Position numbers and translations under genes: made by a program. The notes under the pieces are model-generated. The model saw nothing but the letters and a program-made list of their open reading frames with translations. It did no database searches and had not been told where the DNA came from. From UBA4615 sp044368415 (GTDB lineage: Bacteria > Pseudomonadota > Gammaproteobacteria > Burkholderiales > Burkholderiaceae_E), in NCBI GenBank assembly GCA_044368415.1, contig JBIPLJ010000014.1, positions 13,159 through 77,158 of the forward strand: a stretch of DNA of 64,000 nt, given 5' to 3'. Shown in pieces: positions 26,210-33,410 of this stretch (position 1 is the first letter of the stretch; each line of letters starts with the position of its first letter).

Positions 26210-27514
26210 TTGCTGCAGTCGCTCGCTCGCCGACTCCCGTTCTACTACGGCTGGCTGCTCGTGGCCGTGGTCTTCGTGTCGATGGGCGTCGCGGTCAACG
26301 CACGCACCGCGTTCTCGCTGCTCTATCCGCCGATTCTCGATGAGTTCGGCTGGGACCGCGCGGTGACAGCCGGCGTGTTCTCGTTCGGTTTCCTGGTGTC
26401 GGCGATCCTGAGCCCGCTGATCGGCCGGACGATGGACTCGCGCGGGCCGCGCTTCGTCTGCACGCTCGGCGTGGTCGCGACCGGTTCGGGCCTGCTGCTC
26501 GCGACCTTCACCAGCCAGCCCTGGCACCTGTACCTGACGCTCGGCGTGGGCGTCGGGGCGGGCAGCGTGATCCTCGGCTACTCGGGCCAGGCGCTGTGGC
26601 TGCCGGCGTGGTTCGTGAGGCGTCGGGGCCTGGCGCTCAGCCTCGCCTTCGCCGGCGTCGGCGCGGGTTCGATCCTGCTGCTGCCGCTGATGCAGACGGT
26701 GATCGAGCGCTACGGCTGGCGCACCGCATGCATCGGCCTGGGCATTGTCACGCTGGTGGTGCTGGCACCCCTGAACCTGCTGCTGTGCCGCCGCCCCGAG
26801 GACCTCGGGCTGCGGCCCGACGGCGACGCGGCGCCCCTGCCCGGTGCGGATCCGGTTCGGCGCTCCAACATCGTCGACGCGGCCTGGGCCGCGACCGACT
26901 GGACGTTGGCGCGCGCGCTGCGTACGGCCCGCTTCTGGTGGCTGGCGCTCGGCTACTTCACCGCGCTGCTGGCCTGGTACCTGGTGCAGGTCCACCAGAC
27001 CAAGTACCTGCTCGAGGTCGGCTTCAGCGCACACGAGGCGGCCTGGGCACTGGGGGCGGTCAGCCTCGCCGGCGTCCCGGGGCAGATCGCGCTCGGGCAG
27101 CTGTCGGACCGCATCGGGCGCGAGCCGGTGTGGGCGATCGGCAGCCTGGGCTTCGTGCTGACCTATGTCGCGCTGCTGGCGCTGCCCTCGAACCCCAGCC
27201 CGCTGCTGCTGTGGACGATGGTGGTCGTTCAGGGCGCGCTCGGCTACGGCGTGACCTCGGTGTTCGGCGCAATGCCGGCCGAGATCTTCGAAGGCAAGCA
27301 TTACGGCAGCATCTTCGGTGTGCTGTCGCTGTCGTCTATCGCGGGTGGCGCGACCGGCCCGTGGGTGGCGGGCGCCATCCACGACGCGACCGGTTCCTAC
27401 GCGCCCGCCTTCTGGCTCGCGATCGGCGCGTCGCTGCTGTCGATCGTCGCCATCTGGCGGGCCTCGCCGGGGCGGGTGAGGGCGGTAGCGGGGCGGATCC
27501 GGCCGGCGTCCTGA
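26210..27514 (+). CDS. Major facilitator superfamily transporter
   Basis: 434 residues with about 12 membrane helices. The start is TTG 26210, with GGAG at 26200-26203 (6-nt spacing); the next in-frame ATG would delete the first helix. Loop 2-3 signature GRTMDSRGPR; the second half repeats it as GQLSDRIGREP. The type resembles monocarboxylate/oxalate-formate antiporter-like carriers (NARTAFSLLYPPILDEFGW). It begins 109 bp after psd on the same strand, and a possible -10 (TACCCT) is present near 26167. Substrate unknown. Confidence 0.88.
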   Translation: MLQSLARRLPFYYGWLLVAVVFVSMGVAVNARTAFSLLYPPILDEFGWDRAVTAGVFSFGFLVSAILSPLIGRTMDSRGPRFVCTLGVVATGSGLLLATFTSQPWHLYLTLGVGVGAGSVILGYSGQALWLPAWFVRRRGLALSLAFAGVGAGSILLLPLMQTVIERYGWRTACIGLGIVTLVVLAPLNLLLCRRPEDLGLRPDGDAAPLPGADPVRRSNIVDAAWAATDWTLARALRTARFWWLALGYFTALLAWYLVQVHQTKYLLEVGFSAHEAAWALGAVSLAGVPGQIALGQLSDRIGREPVWAIGSLGFVLTYVALLALPSNPSPLLLWTMVVVQGALGYGVTSVFGAMPAEIFEGKHYGSIFGVLSLSSIAGGATGPWVAGAIHDATGSYAPAFWLAIGASLLSIVAIWRASPGRVRAVAGRIRPAS

Positions 27515-27530
27515 GCAGGCACGCCCGTCA

Positions 27531-28025
27531 TCAGCCCGGCGGGGCGCCGGCCTCGAAGGCGATCGTGCCGGGTTCGGCCAGCAGCCGGTCGGCCCACTTG
27601 CGGGCGACCTTCGCCATGCGCTCGGGTGCAACGCCGAGCTGGGCCATCGCGACGCAGCCGTTGACCGACTCGAAGTACTCGGCGATCAGGCCGCCGCGCA
27701 GCCTGAAGCGGCTGATGCCGTCGATGACCACGTGCCGCCCGGCAAACTCGGGCACGGTCGACGTGAAGCTCGAGAGCGACCATGCATAGCCGGTGTCGCC
27801 CGCGCAGGCCGGGTCGTGCATCCGCCAGCGGTAGTCGGGGCCGGCGTCGCGGCGGAAGAGCTCGACCAGCATCCGCTCGATCTCGGCGCGGCCGACATGC
27901 GGGCCGTACACGTAGTCGTGGTAGGTCGCGTCGGGCGTGAAGCAGGCGGCGAAGGCCGCGCCGTCGCCGGCCTCGGCGGCGTTCATCATGCGCTCGAGCA
28001 GGCGGGTGAAGTCGGTGGCGTCCAT
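27531..28025 (-). CDS. SnoaL-like/NTF2-fold protein
   Basis: 164 residues with the polyketide-cyclase/NTF2 pattern: an N-terminal helix pair (FTRLLERMMNAAEAGDGAAF), FTPDATYHDYVYGPHVGRAEI, a Trp/Asp-lined cone (WRMHDPACAGDTGYAWSLSS) and FRLRGGLIAEYFESVNG. Such proteins are small hydrolases, isomerases or ligand binders. No catalytic assignment is possible. It converges on the MFS gene, 16 bp from its stop. Confidence 0.8.
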   Translation of the reverse strand: MDATDFTRLLERMMNAAEAGDGAAFAACFTPDATYHDYVYGPHVGRAEIERMLVELFRRDAGPDYRWRMHDPACAGDTGYAWSLSSFTSTVPEFAGRHVVIDGISRFRLRGGLIAEYFESVNGCVAMAQLGVAPERMAKVARKWADRLLAEPGTIAFEAGAPPG

Positions 28026-28086
28026 CGCCGGATCGTAGCGCAGGGCGGGCGGGCGCAGCCTGCCGTGATGCGCGCAGCGCGCCCGG

Positions 28087-28635
28087 TCAGCCCACATCGG
28101 GCGGCCCCGCCACGACCGCGTCGCCGACGCGCAGCCGGCCGCTGGTCAGCACGCGCGCGGTCACGCCGCCGTGGCCGCGCATCGCGTTGTAGCCGCCCGC
28201 GCCGAGCACTTCCTCCATCCGCGAGCAGGGCTCGGCCGGACCGGTCACCTGCAGCACGACTTCGGCGCCGATGCGCAGCACCAGCGGCATGTCGGCGAAC
28301 AGCGTGCGTGTGGCGAGCAGGTTCAGGCCGGCGATGACGAGGTTGCGCCGCAGCGCCTCGGGCGCGATGGCGTCGCGCATTGCGAGCGCGGCGATCGCCG
28401 GCAGGTGCTCGGCCTGGATCAACGTGACCTGCCGTGCGCCGCCGCGCGGGCTCCCGCCTGCGCCCGGTGAGGCCCGTGTGCTGGCGCGGTCGCCGTCGAG
28501 GCCGCGCGCGGCCACGGCGAGGGCCTCGTCGACACGCCGCGCGGGCTCGCGCCGTGCAGGGCGCAGCACGATCGCCTCGAGGCGGCCGGCGTGCGGGAAG
28601 GCGGCGGCGAGCGCGCGCAGGCCGTCCGCCCTCAT
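28087..28635 (-). CDS. MOSC domain protein
   Basis: 182 residues from ATG 28635. The MOSC (molybdenum cofactor sulfurase C-terminal-like) fold is indicated by VTLIQAEHLPAIAALA, RRNLVIAGLNLLATRTLFADMP, GAEVVLQVTGPAEPCSRME with the conserved cysteine, and GGVTARVLTSGRLRVGDAV. MOSC proteins carry sulfur or bind Moco for sulfurated molybdoenzymes or detoxification. The window also encodes a molybdenum hydroxylase, but not adjacently. Its start overlaps the stop of a 29-residue ORF. Confidence 0.88.
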   Translation of the reverse strand: MRADGLRALAAAFPHAGRLEAIVLRPARREPARRVDEALAVAARGLDGDRASTRASPGAGGSPRGGARQVTLIQAEHLPAIAALAMRDAIAPEALRRNLVIAGLNLLATRTLFADMPLVLRIGAEVVLQVTGPAEPCSRMEEVLGAGGYNAMRGHGGVTARVLTSGRLRVGDAVVAGPPDVG

Positions 28636-28721
28636 GCGGCGGGGCTGCCGAGCACCTCGGTACGGCTCCTGGCGGTCATCTCGCCGAGGTCGACGATGAT
28701 CGGCGTGTGCACCTTGGGCAT
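28632..28721 (-). CDS. 29-residue ORF translationally coupled to the MOSC gene
   Basis: ATG 28721 opens MPKVHTPIIVDLGEMTARSR plus nine residues; the stop overlaps the MOSC start (ATGA). GGAG-type purines (CAGGAGCCCCG) lie just before the ATG. The segment TPIIVDLGE resembles the N-terminus of small basic proteins I have seen described as DUF6200-like, but the basic remainder is missing. It may be a leader peptide that sets MOSC translation or a truncated gene. Confidence 0.4.
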   Translation of the reverse strand: MPKVHTPIIVDLGEMTARSRTEVLGSPAA

Positions 28722-28754
28722 CGGGGCTCCTGAGCGGGGCTGTGGGCGGACGGC

Positions 28755-29861
28755 TCAGCGGCGCGCGAGCAGCGAGCCCGGTCTGTCGCCGCGCAGGCGC
28801 AGCGCGCCCTCGGGCGTGATCTCGAAACGCGACACCGCCTTGAGGCGATCGAGGAAGCGCCTTTCCTGCAGCATGAGTGCCGGTACGCAGGCCTTCGTCG
28901 TGCTCGCCAGGCTGCCGACCGAGAGGCGCTCGGCGTCCAGCGTCCAGCGTCCCGCGTACTCGTTGCACGACGCGCGGCCGACGATGCGGCCGTCGGGCAG
29001 AAAGACGAGCGTGGCGCGCGAGCGGTCGATGATGCCGGCGCCGTCGATGTCCTCGACCACCCATTCGGCGCCGCCCAGCAGCATCGCGGGCTCGCCGCCG
29101 CAGCCGAACCAGTCCCGGCCGTCGCGTCCGACCGCGACCTCGAGCGGATGCGGCATGCCGGTCATCGAGTCGGTGCAGACGCGCTCGGTCGCGGTGACCG
29201 TCAGCGGGCGGCCCTGCGCGCTCGCCGCCCAGCGGCGGCCGGCACCGGCGGGCCGGGCGGTGGGCGTGGGCGCTTCGATGGCGGCGCCGTCGATGCCCGG
29301 CACGAAGCGGATGTGTGCGCCGTCCAAGTCGAGCCGCCAGGCGGGTTCGTGGCCGCGCGCGGCGAAGGACGGCGGACCGGGCGGCGCGCCCGAGGCGACC
29401 GGTCCGGTGCGGCAATCGGGCCACGCCTCGCCGCGCACGATGACGCGGGCGCGGTCGCCGACGTTGGCGACGCTGGTGCCGGGCTCGTCGACGGCCTCGT
29501 AGCGCACGCCAACGGGCGCGGGCACCGTGCGCAGCGTCAGCTCGCGGCCCTCGATGGCGAGCACCCATGTGTTGCCGCGCGAGCCGACGGTGGCGGTGCG
29601 ATCGCCGCAGGAGAGGGTGCTGGCGAAGGCGAGGGCGAGGGGGCGGGCGGGGGCGGGGGCGGCGGCGGGCGCGGGCGCTGAGGCCGTTGCGGGCGCCGAC
29701 GCCGACGCCGACGCCGGTGCCGGTGCCGGTGCCGGTGCCGACAATGGCGACGATGCAGATGCCGAGGCCTGCGTGCCGGACCCGGCGCAACCCGCGAGCC
29801 CCAGCCCGAGCAGCAGCACCGCTGCCGCGGACGCCCGGCGAATCGGCCGCGCCGCGCCCAC
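28755..29861 (-). CDS. META-domain lipoprotein with Ala/Pro/Ser-rich linker
   Basis: 368 residues. Lipobox LAGC (Cys25) anchors it. A low-complexity Ala/Pro/Ser linker (about 30-75) leads to a region like MliC lysozyme-inhibitor domains (STLSCGDRTATVGSRGNTWVL), then a COG3650-like part (GHEPAWRLDLDGAHIRF) and a C-terminal META/HslJ domain (WVVEDIDGAGIIDRSRATLVF, GRASCNEYAGRWTL). It is probably a periplasmic stress or envelope protein. The linker is encoded by a 6-bp minisatellite. Confidence 0.82.
   Translation of the reverse strand: MGAARPIRRASAAAVLLLGLGLAGCAGSGTQASASASSPLSAPAPAPAPASASASAPATASAPAPAAAPAPARPLALAFASTLSCGDRTATVGSRGNTWVLAIEGRELTLRTVPAPVGVRYEAVDEPGTSVANVGDRARVIVRGEAWPDCRTGPVASGAPPGPPSFAARGHEPAWRLDLDGAHIRFVPGIDGAAIEAPTPTARPAGAGRRWAASAQGRPLTVTATERVCTDSMTGMPHPLEVAVGRDGRDWFGCGGEPAMLLGGAEWVVEDIDGAGIIDRSRATLVFLPDGRIVGRASCNEYAGRWTLDAERLSVGSLASTTKACVPALMLQERRFLDRLKAVSRFEITPEGALRLRGDRPGSLLARR
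29695..29742. repeat. 6-bp minisatellite in the lipoprotein linker
   Basis: Eight perfect hexamers: GCCGAC three times, GCCGGT four times, then GCCGAC. On the coding (minus) strand they give Ser-Ala and Pro-Ala dipeptides. Gains or losses of units stay in frame. Confidence 0.85.
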
Positions 29862-29869
29862 GCCCCGCC

Positions 29870-30478
29870 TCAGGCCGTCCGCGCGCGTAACGCCTCCTCG
29901 ACGAAGTCGAGCCGGTCGTTGCCCCAGTGCAGCTCGCCGTCGACGAAGAACGCCGGCGCGCCGAACACCTTGCGCGCGATTGCGTCGTCGGTGTTGGCCT
30001 TGAGCTCGGCCTTGGTCTCGGGCGTCTCGATGATGGCCAGCAGCGGCTCGGGATCGAGCCCGGCGTCCTGCGCGCAGCGTGCAAGCACCAGCGGGTCGGC
30101 CATGTCGCGGTCATGCCCCCACGCGGCATCGAAGAGCGTTGCGGCAAGCCGCGGCACCGCCGCATCGCCGTGCAGCCGGCGCGCGGCCACCAGCAGCCTC
30201 AGCGCACCCATCGATGCGACGGGGAACCGTGATGGGTAGGTGTAGGCGATGCCGTAGCGCTTTGCCCAGCGGGCGAGGTCCGCCGCCAGCCACGCGGCCT
30301 TGGCGGGGATGCGCGCCGGCGTCTCGTTGCCCGAGGCCTTGAACGCGAAGCCGAGCGAGAACGGCTTCCAGATCGCGACCGAGCCGGTGCGGTGCGCGAG
30401 TGCCTCGACCTGGGTGGCCGCCAGCCAGCTGTAGCCGGAGGCGATGTCGAAGAAGAACTCGAAGCTGCGATCCGGCAC
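29870..30478 (-). CDS. 2-hydroxychromene-2-carboxylate isomerase-like (DsbA-family) protein
   Basis: 202 residues. Thioredoxin-fold kappa-GST type: EFFFDIASGYSWLAATQVEAL at the N-terminus with Ser in place of the DsbA cysteine, IPAKAAWLAADLARWAKRYGI, and FGAPAFFVDGELHWGNDRLDF at the end. Relatives isomerise 2-hydroxychromene-2-carboxylate in naphthalene degradation, using glutathione. No naphthalene genes are nearby, so the substrate may differ. It is the last of two minus-strand genes; the monooxygenase-like gene ends 7 bp before its start. Confidence 0.88.
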   Translation of the reverse strand: MPDRSFEFFFDIASGYSWLAATQVEALAHRTGSVAIWKPFSLGFAFKASGNETPARIPAKAAWLAADLARWAKRYGIAYTYPSRFPVASMGALRLLVAARRLHGDAAVPRLAATLFDAAWGHDRDMADPLVLARCAQDAGLDPEPLLAIIETPETKAELKANTDDAIARKVFGAPAFFVDGELHWGNDRLDFVEEALRARTA

Positions 30479-30485
30479 AGCGACC

Positions 30486-31505
30486 TCAGGCGGTGGCGAG
30501 CATCGCGGCGCGGGACGGCTGCAGCGCGCGGCCGACCTCGGCGAGCAGCTCGTACGAGCGCAGCCGCGCGGGCGGGTCGTAGACGGCGGCGCTCACCATC
30601 AGCTCGTCGGCGCCGGTGCGCTCGAGGAAGGCCTGCAGCGAGCGGCGCACCGTCTCGGGCGAGCCCACGAACGAGCAGCCGAGCATGCGCATCACCTGCG
30701 CCTTCTCGGGCGGTGTCCAGTACGACTCGATGTCGTCGAGCGGCGGCGACAGCATGCCGCGGCGGTTGCGCACCATGTCGACGAAGCGCTGCTGGAGGCT
30801 GCTGAACAGGCGCGTGGCCTCGGCGTCGGTGTCGGCGACGATGACGTTGATGCAGGGCATCGCGTGCGACCTCGTCTGCTGCTCGGACGGGCGGAAGCGC
30901 TCGCGGTAGATGCGGATCGCCCCGTCGAGTTCATCGGGCGCGAAATGCGACGCGAAGCCGTAGGGCAGGCCGAAGTGGGCAGCGACCTGCGCGCCGTACA
31001 GGCTCGAGCCGAGGATCCACAGCGGCACCTTCAGGCCGGCGCCGGGCACCGCGCGCACCGATTGGCCGGGCTCGGCCTCGTCGAAGAGCATGCGCAGCGC
31101 GGCGATGTCATCGGGGAAGTGCTCGGCGGCACGCGGGTCCACGCGCAACGCGCGAGAGGTCGCCTGGTCGGTGCCGGGCGCCCGCCCCAAGCCCAGGTCG
31201 ATGCGATCGGGGTACAGCGACGCCAGCGTGCCGAACTGCTCGGCGATCACCAGCGGCGAATGGTTGGGCAGCATGATGCCGCCCGAGCCGACGCGGATCG
31301 TCGAGGTGCCGCCAGCGAGGTAGCCGATCACCACCGAGGTCGCGGAGCTGGCGACGCCGGTCATGTTGTGGTGCTCGGCCACCCAGTAGCGGGTGTAGCC
31401 GCAGCGCTCGGCCGTGCGCGCGAGCTCGAGCGACTTGCGCAGCGCGTCGGCGGGCGTGTCGCCGAGGCACACTGGGACGAGATCGAGGACGGACAGCGGG
31501 ACCAT
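30486..31505 (-). CDS. LLM-class (luciferase-like) flavin-dependent monooxygenase
   Basis: 339 residues. TIM-barrel signatures of the luciferase-like group: PLSVLDLVPV at the start, YWVAEHHNMTGVASS, RVGSGGIMLPNHSPLVIAEQ and LGLGRAPGTD, then the late LGCSFVGSPETVRRSL. Such proteins use reduced FMN or F420; this single-component type with unknown substrate is common (MsnO8/YhbW-like). Start ATG 31505. It precedes the isomerase-like gene by 7 bp. Confidence 0.9.
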   Translation of the reverse strand: MVPLSVLDLVPVCLGDTPADALRKSLELARTAERCGYTRYWVAEHHNMTGVASSATSVVIGYLAGGTSTIRVGSGGIMLPNHSPLVIAEQFGTLASLYPDRIDLGLGRAPGTDQATSRALRVDPRAAEHFPDDIAALRMLFDEAEPGQSVRAVPGAGLKVPLWILGSSLYGAQVAAHFGLPYGFASHFAPDELDGAIRIYRERFRPSEQQTRSHAMPCINVIVADTDAEATRLFSSLQQRFVDMVRNRRGMLSPPLDDIESYWTPPEKAQVMRMLGCSFVGSPETVRRSLQAFLERTGADELMVSAAVYDPPARLRSYELLAEVGRALQPSRAAMLATA

Positions 31506-31564
31506 GGCTTTGGCGCGGATCGTGACGTCGGAGCCCGATCGTACGTCAGCCGGCTCGCCGACGC

Positions 31565-32890
31565 TCAGCGCCGTGTCAGCCGCGCGATCAGGAAGGTCGC
31601 GGCCAGGGTCGGCAGCGCCGAGCCGAGCTCGGGCGCGAACCGCGGCAGCAGGTGAAAGAGCGCGACGCCGCCGAACCAGGTTGCGACCGCGACCCATTCG
31701 ATCCGCGCGCCGCCGACCCGCCCAGCCACGTCGCTGCGGCCGCCGAGGCGACCGAGGATGACGCCGTAGAGCGGCACGAATACCGACGACAGCAGCAGCA
31801 GAAAGGGCTCTAGACCGTGCATCGGCAGCACCAGCGCGAGCGCGGTGCACAGCACGGCCAGCGCCATGCCCCAGCCGCGCACGCTGCGTCGCGGGGCCAG
31901 GCTGTGCGAGGCGACCGATCCCGAGTAGATGTCGCCGTAGGCGTTGTCGAGCTCATCGATCAGGATCAGGCCGAGCGCGATCAGGCCGCCCTGCGCGAGC
32001 AGCAGTGCGCTCACCAGGTCGGTGGTCGGCGCCGACAGCGCCACCAGCACGCCGAGCGCGTAGCACCAGGCGTTTGCGATCGCGTACCCGATCCACGTGC
32101 CGGCGAGCGCACCGCGCCCGTCGCGCCCGTGCCGCGAGAAGTCCGCCACCAGCGGCAGCCAGGAGATCGGCATGGCGATCACCAGGTCGACCGCGCCGAG
32201 CATGCTCATGCCGCCGTTGCCGGGCCGCGCCCACAGCTCGTCCCAGCCCTTCATCGCCGCGAGGCCGGCGAATTGCCAGGTCAGCCAGGCGAGCGAGACC
32301 AGCACCAGCGGCAGGCCGAAGCGGCTCACGAAGCGGCGCACCAGCGCGACCATCGAGCCGCGCGCCAGCAGCAGCAGCAGCGTGCCGAAAGCGAGCGTGG
32401 CGAGGATCGCGGCCGGTTGCAGCGACCAGGGGGCGGACAGCGCCAGCGCATGCGGCGCGGCGGGGTCGGCGGCTGCGGGCGCCGCGGCTGGCACGACCCA
32501 GCCGAGGTCGCGCAGGATCGCGACCACGCCGTCGCGCATCACCACCAGCTCGAAGGTGGTCCAGCCGATCAGTTGCACGATGTTGAGCACGATCGGCAGC
32601 CGCGCGAACGCGCCGCCGTAGGTGGCGTGCATGAGGCCCGCGCTGGACAGCCCGCTGTCGCAGCCGATCTTCGCCGTCCAGGCGAGCAGGCCCGCGCCGA
32701 GGATCGAGCCGAAGACGATCGCGGCGAAGGCCTCGCGCGTGCCCATCGCGGGCACGAGGAAGGAGCCCACCTGGATGACCAGCAGGCCCACCCCGAGCGA
32801 CAGCCACAGCGACGCGTGGTCGCGCAGGCCGAAGGGCCGCTCGGTGGCGGGGACGGGCGCGAGCGCCGAATTCAGGACGACGGACGACAT
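31565..32890 (-). CDS. cytX: NCS1-family hydroxymethylpyrimidine/cytosine permease-like transporter (CytX type)
   Basis: 441 residues, about 12 membrane helices. Starts with a cytosolic RPFGLRDHASLWLSLGVG, then GTREAFAAIVFGSILGAGLL and GLSSAGLMHATYGG, all typical of CodB/CytX. The leader is a TPP riboswitch whose 3' end carries the ribosome-binding site, which identifies the gene as a thiamin-precursor importer (HMP transport is the known role of TPP-regulated CytX). No thiamin synthesis genes are adjacent. Confidence 0.88.
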   Translation of the reverse strand: MSSVVLNSALAPVPATERPFGLRDHASLWLSLGVGLLVIQVGSFLVPAMGTREAFAAIVFGSILGAGLLAWTAKIGCDSGLSSAGLMHATYGGAFARLPIVLNIVQLIGWTTFELVVMRDGVVAILRDLGWVVPAAAPAAADPAAPHALALSAPWSLQPAAILATLAFGTLLLLLARGSMVALVRRFVSRFGLPLVLVSLAWLTWQFAGLAAMKGWDELWARPGNGGMSMLGAVDLVIAMPISWLPLVADFSRHGRDGRGALAGTWIGYAIANAWCYALGVLVALSAPTTDLVSALLLAQGGLIALGLILIDELDNAYGDIYSGSVASHSLAPRRSVRGWGMALAVLCTALALVLPMHGLEPFLLLLSSVFVPLYGVILGRLGGRSDVAGRVGGARIEWVAVATWFGGVALFHLLPRFAPELGSALPTLAATFLIARLTRR

Positions 32891-32892
32891 GG

Positions 32893-32983
32893 TTGCTTCC
32901 CTCCGCGAGGATGACCTCGATCAGGTTCGAGGGGACTCTCTCAGCCGCGTCGCACGAGACCGCGCACACGGCACCCCCAGCAT
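32893..32983 (-). promoter_or_regulatory. TPP (THI-box) riboswitch
   Basis: Read on the minus strand, the conserved elements occur in order: GGGGGTGCC, GGCTGAGA, CCCTCGAACCTGATC, then GGAGGGAAGC. The closing stem pairs TGCT (32979-32982) with AGCA just before the start codon. The GGAGG of the aptamer's 3' end is also the Shine-Dalgarno sequence, 9 nt from the ATG at 32890, so TPP binding should block translation directly without a separate expression platform. Confidence 0.92.
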
Positions 32984-33179
32984 TCGGCGGACCGGGGGGT
33001 CCGCGCGAGGGCGAGAGTGTACGGGAAGCCGGTCGGCGCGGCCGTTCCGGGGCGTGCGTACCGGGGTGTCGACGCGGTGCCGGCGCGGCCTCGCGCGTGC
33101 CTCCGGCGTGCCTGCCCGTGTGCCTCCGGCCCCTGGGCCCGCCCTACACTGGGCACCCTCCGTGCCGGTGCCGCCCGCG

Positions 33180-33410
33180 ATGAACCTGCTGCTGCTGTCG
33201 AACTCCCGGAGGCCCGACGGGCGCTACCTCGTGCATGCGCTGGACGCGATCGCCGCGCTCGCGGCCGGCCGGCGCCGCGCGCTGTTCCTGCCCTTCGCGG
33301 GCGTGACCGTCGACTGGGACGACTACACCGCAGCCGCCGTCGCTCGCTTGGGGCGGGCCTCGGCGGCTGTCGTGGCGGGCTGCTCGGCCGCGCGGGGCCC
33401 GCGTCGATGA
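33180..33410 (+). pseudogene. pepE: Truncated dipeptidase E (peptidase S51)
   Basis: 76 codons. MNLLLLSNSRRPDGRYLVHAL, then GRRRALFLPFAGVTVDWDDY, is the N-terminus of PepE aspartyl dipeptidase (normally about 230 residues). After about 65 codons homology ends; the catalytic serine, His and Glu regions are absent. The stop overlaps the ATG of the MFS gene (ATGA). A deletion probably fused this 5' fragment to the transporter gene. A -10-like TACACT is at 33145-33150, so the fragment may now only supply promoter and coupled translation. Confidence 0.75.

Noticed and set aside
28636..30165. Long minus-strand open frame upstream of the MOSC gene
   Set aside because: Composition is arginine-rich and it covers the META lipoprotein in another frame; stops are simply rare at this GC content.
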